A stretch of DNA of 5,687 bases, taken from DATLTV01 sp035533375 (GTDB taxonomy: Bacteria > Patescibacteriota > Minisyncoccia > UBA6257 > 2-01-FULL-56-20). Shown here in pieces: positions 1-4,630 of the stretch. The notes under the pieces were generated by a model. It saw nothing but the letters and a program-made list of their open reading frames with translations, ran no database searches and was not told where the DNA came from. The stretch lies in contig DATLTV010000008.1 in NCBI GenBank assembly GCA_035533375.1, forward strand, positions 1 through 5,687. Reading direction: 5' to 3'. Positions within the stretch are counted from its first letter, which is position 1; each line of letters starts with the position of its first letter. The translations under genes were made by a program, and so were the position numbers.

Positions 1-20
1 AAAACCCTTGCGGGTTTTTT
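1..20. terminator. Intrinsic terminator hairpin at left edge
   Basis: A 7-bp stem (1-7 with 12-18) closes a 4-base loop. Read on the plus strand, the stem is followed by a T run (15-20). Read on the minus strand, the loop is GCAA, a stable GNRA tetraloop, and the T tail begins at the stem foot and may continue outside the window. It could end transcripts from either side. On the minus strand it would end the GtrA operon message or the candidate small RNA. The window edge hides half of the context. Confidence 0.7.
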
Positions 21-88
21 AGCCAAACAGAAGTGTGTGGGATATGCCTTGATCGATATCATCGCCAAGGTATACTCGCACCCATTCG
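1..88 (-). ncRNA. Candidate small structured RNA or leader
   Basis: This stretch after the GtrA stop codon has no plausible protein gene. On the minus strand a promoter-like site (94-122) precedes a strong imperfect hairpin and then a terminator hairpin at 1-20, giving a predicted transcript of about 85-90 nt. The hairpin pairs 81-84 with 38-41, and 66-75 with 42-51 (one mismatch and one G-U pair), with a 5-base bulge at 76-80. An inner 4-bp stem pairs 61-64 with 54-57. I do not recognise an RNA family; it does not look like 6S, SRP or 5S RNA. It may instead be the 3' UTR of the GtrA message, or an attenuator leader for a gene to the left. Confidence 0.3.
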
Positions 89-93
89 CGTTC

Positions 94-122
94 AGTATAG
101 CAGATCGGGGAACAAAATGCAA
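94..122 (-). promoter_or_regulatory. Extended -10 promoter candidate
   Basis: On the minus strand TGCTATACT (102 down to 94) is an extended -10, and TTGCAT (122 down to 117) sits upstream with a 17-base spacer. The -35 match is weak (first three bases only). Predicted start of transcription is near 87. It lies just past the GtrA stop codon and points to the left edge. The tpiA promoter has almost the same box, TGGTATACT. Confidence 0.35.
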
Positions 123-125
123 GGG

Positions 126-758
126 TCAGAGCTTCGCTGCGGCTTCGGGACGGTGCTTAAACACAAAATACTTGTATCCCAGAAAATCCCAGGCGAAAGA
201 TGCCACGATCCCCGCAACCGGAGCCACGATATTCACCCAAACTTTCATGATGGTTTCGGAAGACGAGGGACCGATCGACTTCACGAACGTCGCCGCGCCG
301 ACGTTCAGCGCCCAGCCCACGCCCGCAATAAGATAGAATGCCGTCACCTTTCCGGTGCCGGTCTTCTCTTTCGCCGCTCCGAAGGTCCATTCTTTGTTCC
401 AGATGAAACTGTTCGTCGTGGCGCAAACGAACGAGATCGCCTTGAACACGGCGAAGAGCGAATTGCTGATCGCGGAAGTTCCATAGAGGGAGGTTTCGAG
501 ATTCAAGATGCCGAGGTCGATGAAGCTGTTCAATGTTCCCACGGCGGCAAATTGCGCGAACTGGTAAAGCCCGGCCCAGAAACGCGAAAGCAGTTTCGCG
601 ATCCAGAGCGCGAACGGCGCGAGAACGAGAAAACCCACAAACGCGCCGAGGCGCAGCGCAAGCGAAGGTGCGGCAACCAGATTCCCGATGATCGGCTGGG
701 CAAGCAATCCCACGGCCGCGCCGATCGCCGCGATTAACTGAAAGTCTTTTTTGGGCAT
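126..758 (-). CDS. GtrA-family membrane protein
   Basis: A 210-residue polytopic membrane protein. The GtrA domain occupies roughly residues 66-202: QFAQFAAVGTLNSFIDL opens its first helix, NSFIWNKEWTF ends the second, and WDFLGYKYFVF closes the fourth. These are typical GtrA/DPMS signatures. Two further hydrophobic helices (about 7-25 and 37-57) precede it, making six predicted helices against four in the basic 120-150-residue family. GtrA proteins are thought to flip or help transfer undecaprenyl-phosphate-linked sugars across the inner membrane; no glycosyltransferase neighbour is visible to confirm this. The ATG at 758 is chosen because the frame upstream, with another ATG at 812, runs through a hairpin repeat and encodes no membrane sequence. 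No good Shine-Dalgarno precedes either ATG. It is the last gene of the tpiA operon. Family call firm, start less so. Confidence 0.85.
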   Translation of the reverse strand: MPKKDFQLIAAIGAAVGLLAQPIIGNLVAAPSLALRLGAFVGFLVLAPFALWIAKLLSRFWAGLYQFAQFAAVGTLNSFIDLGILNLETSLYGTSAISNSLFAVFKAISFVCATTNSFIWNKEWTFGAAKEKTGTGKVTAFYLIAGVGWALNVGAATFVKSIGPSSSETIMKVWVNIVAPVAGIVASFAWDFLGYKYFVFKHRPEAAAKL

Positions 759-763
759 TAGCG

Positions 764-853
764 ATTGCGTCGCCCTCGCGGAGGCGAGGGTCCATGCTTT
801 TCTCCGGAACATACCGGAAGCATGGATCCTCCGCCTCCGCGGAGGATGACAAT
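764..853. repeat. REPIN-like double-hairpin element
   Basis: A 90-bp intergenic element made of two related units in opposite orientation. Unit one (plus, 769-807) and unit two (minus, 850 down to 814) both read GTC, then a GC-rich palindrome, then TCCATGCTT and CCGG. Each has its own hairpin (773-790, and 827-845 around CCGCGG), the copies can pair with each other, and the ends are ATTG and CAAT. It starts 5 bases after the SIMPL stop codon and ends 5 bases before the chosen GtrA start. This is the architecture of REPIN or MITE-like repeats mobilised in trans. On the mRNA it may block 3' decay or reduce GtrA expression relative to upstream genes. Its copy number in the genome cannot be seen here. 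Confidence 0.75.
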
Positions 854-858
854 TATTT

Positions 859-1611
859 TTATTCCAATTCGTACGTTATCGTAACATCATCCGTGATCTC
901 CTGCGTACCTGGCTGAATGGTGGGGGTTGCGACCTGCGGCGCGGCGGCGGACATGCCGGTCGACATCGCATACGGAATGGGCCTTGGCAAAATGCCCTGT
1001 GATTCGGAAACGTTCACGGCGCGGCCGAGGTGCGCACCGGCGGCAGCGGCCATCTGCTCCGCTTTCGCCTGCGCGTTCTTCAGCGCGTCCGCGCGCGCCA
1101 CGGCCAGATAAGTCTCGTTGTTATCAACGGTGAAATTGATGTTCCCGATCTGGTTCACACCAAGCGGCGTAAGTCCCCCGATGATCTCCGCGACCTTCGT
1201 AAAGTCGCGCATTTTGACATCCACGGTCTGCGTGAGCATGTACCCCGTGATGTAATTGCGCTGAGTGCTTGCGTCGTAGCGATAGTTCGGCGAAAGGTCG
1301 TAGGCGACCGTTGCGATATCCTTATCGGCGATTCCTTCGGATTTCAGGAACTTGATGACGGCGGACATCTTCTGATTGCTCGAGTCGGCGAGATCCTGCG
1401 GGTTTTTCCCCTGCACGACCACCGAAAAAGTCGACTCCGCGATATCGGGCATCACGGTCGTCTTGCCTTCGGCCGAAGCCATGACCGTCCGCGCGGGCGC
1501 GAACGAATTGCCGAGGCGCAAGAGCGCCGGCATCACGAAAAACACGATATTTACTACGGCGACCGCGATCAACACATCGAGTAAAATCCAAAACCATCTT
1601 TTTTCATTCAT
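859..1611 (-). CDS. SIMPL (DUF541) domain envelope protein
   Basis: A 250-residue protein with a short charged N-terminus, one membrane helix at residues 8-30, and a SIMPL/DUF541 domain from about 43 to the end. Family hallmarks are visible: ASAEGK followed by MPDIAESTFSV (45-64), GYMLTQTVDVKMRDF (123-137), the conserved NQIGNINF stretch (153-160), the AR.DALKNAQAKAEQMAAAAG helix (172-192), and a final strand DDVTITYELE. The domain should sit outside the inner membrane, held by the N-terminal anchor. SIMPL proteins are widespread and poorly understood; some are linked to oxidative stress or the cell surface, and no enzymatic role is established. Its ATG overlaps the tpiA stop codon as ATGA, and no Shine-Dalgarno is seen, so translation is probably coupled to tpiA. 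Length is usual for the family. Confidence 0.9.
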   Translation of the reverse strand: MNEKRWFWILLDVLIAVAVVNIVFFVMPALLRLGNSFAPARTVMASAEGKTTVMPDIAESTFSVVVQGKNPQDLADSSNQKMSAVIKFLKSEGIADKDIATVAYDLSPNYRYDASTQRNYITGYMLTQTVDVKMRDFTKVAEIIGGLTPLGVNQIGNINFTVDNNETYLAVARADALKNAQAKAEQMAAAAGAHLGRAVNVSESQGILPRPIPYAMSTGMSAAAPQVATPTIQPGTQEITDDVTITYELE

Positions 1612-2375
1612 GATTGTTGTGAAGTAGTGCGTAAAATTGTATTAAATCCTTTTGCGTGCAAACTGGCGCCACCGACCAGAGCGCCTCCTATTTCTTTATA
1701 TTGTATGAATTTTCCGATATTATCGCCATTCACCGAACCGCCGTATAGAAATATCGAATTTCGAATGTCGAATTTCGCATGCAGGAATCCCTTGATGTAT
1801 CTGGCCATTTTGGCGGCGTCTTCGGGGGTGTCGTTTCGGCCCGTGCCGATGGCCCAGAGAGGTTCGTAGGCTACGATAAGATGGGAGGTGAGATATGAGA
1901 GGCGAGAGGTGAGATTTCGGAGATCTTTGGACAGCTGATTCCTTACAAATCGCTCGGCGGCGGAGACTCCCCGTTTTCGCACGGCGAGCGGTTCGCCAAC
2001 ACAAAGGATCACGCGGATGCCGTCCGCGAGCGCCGCTTTCACTTTTTTATTGATCATCGCGTCGGTTTCGCGGAGAAAATGGCGGCGCTCCGAGTGACCG
2101 ACGATCACATAGCGGACGCCGAGCCGCTTGAGCATCTTCGGGCCGATCTCGCTCGTATACGCTCCTTTTTCTTCCCAGAAAACATCCTGGGCGCCGAGAG
2201 CGGCGGTACTTCGGGCACGCTTCATACACTTCTCGACTGCCTCAAGATAAACGAATGGCGGACAAATGACGAGGTCAACCGTCCGTTTTACCGCAAGCGT
2301 CGCCTTCGCAAGCGCGAGCGCCCGCGCTTCCGTCTTCGGATTCTCTTTCCAATTCGCGACGATGAGTTTTTTCAT
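1608..2375 (-). CDS. tpiA: Triosephosphate isomerase
   Basis: Interconverts dihydroxyacetone phosphate and glyceraldehyde 3-phosphate in cytosolic glycolysis and gluconeogenesis. The 255-residue length is normal, and all catalytic elements are present: N8 and K10 in ANWKEN, H94 in VGHSERR, E171 in AYEPLWAIGTG with the flexible lid just after it, and the phosphate-binding YGGSV (211-215) and GALVGGASL (231-239) motifs. It should therefore be active. The odd part is two tandem repeats in the coding DNA (1754-1781 and 1885-1915), which encode residues about 199-208 and 154-168, both in surface helix regions flanking the lid strand. The last 15 residues are AT-rich in codon use. The ATG at 2375 gives the exact family N-terminus; a -10 box lies only about 10 bases upstream, so the mRNA leader is very short. 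First gene of an operon with SIMPL and GtrA. Confidence 0.97.
   Translation of the reverse strand: MKKLIVANWKENPKTEARALALAKATLAVKRTVDLVICPPFVYLEAVEKCMKRARSTAALGAQDVFWEEKGAYTSEIGPKMLKRLGVRYVIVGHSERRHFLRETDAMINKKVKAALADGIRVILCVGEPLAVRKRGVSAAERFVRNQLSKDLRNLTSRLSYLTSHLIVAYEPLWAIGTGRNDTPEDAAKMARYIKGFLHAKFDIRNSIFLYGGSVNGDNIGKFIQYKEIGGALVGGASLHAKGFNTILRTTSQQS
1754..1781. repeat. 14-bp tandem repeat inside tpiA
   Basis: Two adjacent 14-bp copies, 1754-1767 and 1768-1781, are identical at 13 of 14 positions. Each starts TCGAATTTCG, which holds a near-palindromic core. They encode residues about 199-208 of triosephosphate isomerase (HAKFDIRNSI), just before the YGGSV phosphate-binding loop. The unit length is not a multiple of three, so the two copies are read in different frames, yet the gene stays open. 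Confidence 0.75.
1885..1915. repeat. 21-bp spaced direct repeat inside tpiA
   Basis: The 10-mer GAGGTGAGAT occurs at 1885-1894 and again at 1906-1915, exactly 21 bp apart, within a purine-rich tract (about 1881-1917) rich in GAGAGG/GAGAT words. Because 21 bp is seven codons, the protein shows the seven-residue echo LTSRLSY / LTSHLIV at residues 155-168, directly before catalytic E171. Confidence 0.65.
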
Positions 2376-2385
2376 GAGCAGGATA

Positions 2386-2399
2386 ATTATAGTATACCA
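2386..2399 (-). promoter_or_regulatory. tpiA operon promoter, extended -10
   Basis: On the minus strand TGGTATACT (2399 down to 2391) is an extended -10, running straight into a perfect TATAAT (2391 down to 2386). No convincing -35 lies 16-18 bases upstream, where the sequence is GC-rich. The tpiA ATG is at 2375, so either box predicts a transcript starting roughly 3 to 9 bases before the ATG. No Shine-Dalgarno would fit, so the message would be leaderless or nearly so. Confidence 0.6.
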
Positions 2400-2440
2400 T
2401 CCCGACGCCGCTATCCCCCGCCGGAACCCGTCTCGTGCTG

Positions 2441-2468
2441 AAATAAAAACCAGCTCCGAAGAGCTGGT
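2441..2468 (-). terminator. Intrinsic terminator of the S55 gene
   Basis: On the minus strand an 8-bp stem, ACCAGCTC with GAGCTGGT (2468-2461 and 2456-2449), closes a TTCG tetraloop and is followed by TTTTTATTT. The C(UUCG)G loop is exceptionally stable. It begins 21 bases after the S55 stop codon and separates that gene from the tpiA promoter. Confidence 0.92.
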
Positions 2469-2489
2469 ACTATTTGAATCTATCCGATT

Positions 2490-4328
2490 CTACTGGCCGT
2501 CAATCATGAATTTCAGCGATTTGACGACGCCGACCGTCGCGATCATCCCTTTGCGCGGCGTGCCGAGATCAATCACGATCACCCGCTGACGGAAAACAAG
2601 GCTTTGTTCGCGGAGGAAATCGAGACTGGGCACCGCTTGCCACGTTCCTTTGGAGATATCCGGCGCTGATGCCGAACCGCTGTCCGGGCGATTTGTCGGA
2701 TACTCTTCGGGCAAAATGAGCACGGCGTAGATCTTCGAAGGATCCTTCTGATTCAGCGAAAACATTTTCAAAAACGCTTCCGCCGACTCGGGGGCGCCCT
2801 TCGGTAATTTCTTCGGATCGAACTCCTGATATTCGCTGCCGCTCATGATCGCAAGATGTGCGGGAAGAAACCGCTGGTCCGACATGGGAGGCATGATGAA
2901 ATGAAATTCCTTCGGGATTTGGATCACGAAACGACGCACCAATTTGACGGTGGACGTCGTATCGCGCAAACCGATTTCCACGGTGATCGTTTCACCCGCA
3001 TGAATTTCTTCGGTCTTCTTGCCTTGCGAGTCCAATACCGCCAAAGAATCGAGCCCCAGGATCTGACGGCCAGACTGGATGTCGAGAGCGACCTCGATTC
3101 GTTCGACCGTGAGATGCCATCCGCTCTGTTCGATCGAGGTAACCGCATCGGGCACGTTCTCGAGAATCGCCCATGGATTACTGAAACCTTCCATGAATCC
3201 CAGTTTCTCGCGCTGCATTGAAATGACCGACGTACCGTTATACACGAGCGGTTCTTTCCTGCCTCTGAGATAGATCTTCGCGGTAAGCTTGGCCGTTCCC
3301 ACATCGCTCGGAGACCACACGTTTCCTACGAGCGCGGTCAAGCCCGCATTGATGAGCTTGCCCGAGAACGAAGGATGTCGCAGTACGCTGAAATGATAAT
3401 CATAGAGGGTGCCGTTCTTCGTGATCGCGAAATGCACGGGGAGCATAACGTCCTTCTGCACGGCGTTTACGCCTTTCACGGCGAACGGGGTGTCCTCGGT
3501 GAACGTTCCCGCCGGTTCGAGAATTTCTCCCATGATCTTGGAGGAAGTATCGTTGCTCCTTCCGATCGTGGTTATCTTCGAACGATACGCAGGGTACGTG
3601 AGCGACTGGCCGACCACGGGGTGGCCGCAGGCGCTGAAATCTTTTTCCGTTACCTCAGTGACCGTGCATCCGTAATAAACGGGGAAATCTCCGCTGGCGA
3701 GCATTCCAATGACACTTTCTCCCGGGCGAAGCCTTCGCGAAGGAAGAGTGCCGTTTGAAATTTTCACGGGTGCCGGCGCGGAACCAGAAGCGACGAACGC
3801 CGTATAACCGAGTACATGGTTCAATCCTGCGACCTGTTTTTCGTCGAGGCCGAACAATTGCGTGGTAAATGCCGCCTTGTCTCCGATTTCCGGCGTTCCG
3901 CGAACGATAGCATCGGGATCGCGCATGGCCCGGATGGGAGTGATCCCGGCAAGACCTTTTCCGTTCTTGGGAAAAGGCAAAAGATCCATGGAGAGAGCGC
4001 CGATGAGTTTGCCGTGTACGGTGCAAGGGCTGCCGCTCATTCCGTGGGCGACGGGGAGGTTTTTGTCTTTCATTTCGGCGACAATCAGGTATTCGCCGGA
4101 AAAACCTGGGAAAGCGGTAAGTCCGCGAAACGTAAGCTTGAACGATTTTGGTTTCACATCCCAAGGCGCGGCGCCGCCGAGAACCGAGGAGCACGTTATC
4201 GTCTGCCCGATTTTCAATTGTTCCGGTTGCATCACAACCTGTTTCTTTTTTCCAAAAGAGCTTCCCGGGAATGCGGCGAAGAGCATGCACGCAAACGCGA
4301 GCACCACAAACGCGCGGATCGTCTTCAT
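2490..4328 (-). CDS. Exported S55 (SpoIVB-type) peptidase-domain protein
   Basis: A 612-residue protein with a signal peptide (basic MKTIR, hydrophobic 6-20, likely cleavage near 26), so it acts outside the cytoplasmic membrane. The S55 nucleophile motif GMSGSP is at 96-101 (probable Ser98), followed by HGKLIGAL (105-112) and GITPI (128-132). The likely catalytic His is H236 in CGHPV, after the ASGDFPVYYGCTVTEV strand pair (211-226). In SpoIVB itself the GH motif precedes GMSGSP. The reversed order here matches my recollection of a larger, uncharacterised S55 branch in several phyla. The C-terminal half (about 340-612) looks beta-rich, with an Ig-like stretch HAGETITVEIGL (443-454), and has no known function. 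Start supported by AAGGAG 7 bases upstream. It has its own terminator and probably its own promoter, so it is a single-gene unit. Substrate unknown; a non-proteolytic scaffold role is possible. Confidence 0.82.
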   Translation of the reverse strand: MKTIRAFVVLAFACMLFAAFPGSSFGKKKQVVMQPEQLKIGQTITCSSVLGGAAPWDVKPKSFKLTFRGLTAFPGFSGEYLIVAEMKDKNLPVAHGMSGSPCTVHGKLIGALSMDLLPFPKNGKGLAGITPIRAMRDPDAIVRGTPEIGDKAAFTTQLFGLDEKQVAGLNHVLGYTAFVASGSAPAPVKISNGTLPSRRLRPGESVIGMLASGDFPVYYGCTVTEVTEKDFSACGHPVVGQSLTYPAYRSKITTIGRSNDTSSKIMGEILEPAGTFTEDTPFAVKGVNAVQKDVMLPVHFAITKNGTLYDYHFSVLRHPSFSGKLINAGLTALVGNVWSPSDVGTAKLTAKIYLRGRKEPLVYNGTSVISMQREKLGFMEGFSNPWAILENVPDAVTSIEQSGWHLTVERIEVALDIQSGRQILGLDSLAVLDSQGKKTEEIHAGETITVEIGLRDTTSTVKLVRRFVIQIPKEFHFIMPPMSDQRFLPAHLAIMSGSEYQEFDPKKLPKGAPESAEAFLKMFSLNQKDPSKIYAVLILPEEYPTNRPDSGSASAPDISKGTWQAVPSLDFLREQSLVFRQRVIVIDLGTPRKGMIATVGVVKSLKFMIDGQ

Positions 4329-4335
4329 CTGATTT

Positions 4336-4341
4336 CTCCTT
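4336..4341 (-). promoter_or_regulatory. Shine-Dalgarno site of the S55 gene
   Basis: AAGGAG on the minus strand, 7 bases before the ATG at 4328, is a near-ideal ribosome binding site and fixes that start. It is the only clear Shine-Dalgarno in the window; tpiA, SIMPL and GtrA have none. Confidence 0.85.
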
Positions 4342-4357
4342 ATGTCGAGTTACAAAA

Positions 4358-4369
4358 TGTCTATAGACA
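4358..4369. promoter_or_regulatory. Perfect 12-bp palindrome upstream of S55 gene
   Basis: TGTCTATAGACA is its own reverse complement and lies 29 bases before the S55 start codon. On the minus strand it contains TATAGA, a possible -10 (predicted transcript start near 4353), although no good -35 is seen 16-18 bases upstream. A perfect palindrome overlapping a -10 would suit an operator for a dimeric repressor. No second copy is seen in the window. Confidence 0.4.
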
Positions 4370-4406
4370 GGCTACCCCGCAAAGGCATGAAGTCATAATC
4401 GGGGGC

Positions 4407-4415
4407 TGTGGATAA
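4407..4415 (-). promoter_or_regulatory. Lone consensus DnaA-box 9-mer
   Basis: On the minus strand the sequence is TTATCCACA, the exact high-affinity DnaA-box consensus, in the gene-free stretch between the VWA and S55 genes. No second box or AT-rich unwinding element is nearby, so an origin is not supported. It may be an isolated DnaA-titrating or regulatory site, or chance. Confidence 0.35.
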
Positions 4416-4424
4416 CTTCGCTCC

Positions 4425-4521
4425 GGTTTTCCCCTCCCGGGGGACGGCGTCGCCCGTGCTCGGGCGTGCCTCACGCTCGGCGCTCTTCGCGCCTGCGCGG
4501 CGCCCCCGGGAGGGGAAAACC
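4425..4521. repeat. 97-bp inverted-repeat element with internal hairpins
   Basis: Perfect 19-bp inverted arms, 4425-4443 and 4503-4521, begin GGTTTTCCCCTCCC on each strand and enclose 59 bp of very GC-rich sequence. Inside are a 6-bp hairpin with a 4-base loop (4451-4456 with 4461-4466) and a 5-bp hairpin with a 5-base loop (4479-4483 with 4489-4493). An alternative hairpin (4464-4468 with 4472-4476) competes with the first. There is no transposase and no visible target-site duplication. It looks like a MITE-like or REP-like dispersed repeat, or a structured RNA branching from one long stem. As it lies downstream of the VWA terminator, it is more likely a repeat than part of that gene. Confidence 0.8.
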
Positions 4522-4582
4522 TCCGCTATAGGAAAAATTCATGCGTTTACTGACGCCCAGGAGCAGGAAACCTGCGCTTAAT

Positions 4583-4615
4583 AAAAAACCCGTTGCTGAT
4601 AGTCGCAACGGGTTT
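4583..4615 (-). terminator. Intrinsic terminator of the VWA gene
   Basis: An 11-bp perfect stem (4605-4615 with 4586-4596) closes an 8-base loop. On the minus strand it is followed by a T run (4588 down to 4583, then AT). It begins 15 bases after the VWA stop codon. Another small hairpin (4563-4567 with 4571-4575) lies just beyond it. Confidence 0.92.
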
Positions 4616-4630
4616 CCTGGGAATCTAGTT

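Noticed and set aside
33..737. Long open frame on the plus strand opposite the GtrA gene
   Set aside because: It is rich in Arg, Glu and Gly, has no recognisable domain, and lies antisense to a clear membrane protein gene; it reflects codon bias of the real gene.
1030..1584. Open plus-strand frame of 184 codons opposite the SIMPL gene
   Set aside because: Low-complexity His/Arg-rich product with no family resemblance, antisense to a well-supported gene.
1881..1917. CRISPR or tandem-repeat array
   Set aside because: Only two short copies, inside an intact coding sequence, with no spacers or cas genes.
4286..4328. Lipoprotein signal (Cys14) in the S55 protein
   Set aside because: The residues before Cys14 (AFA) do not fit a lipobox well and the hydrophobic stretch continues past it; an ordinary signal peptide fits better.
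3816..4415. Open plus-strand frame opposite the start of the S55 gene
   Set aside because: No domain or ribosome binding site, and it runs through the S55 promoter region; a shadow of the coding strand.
4371..4630. Replication origin in the gene-free gap
   Set aside because: Only one DnaA-box 9-mer, no AT-rich unwinding element, and no dnaA, dnaN or other origin genes nearby.
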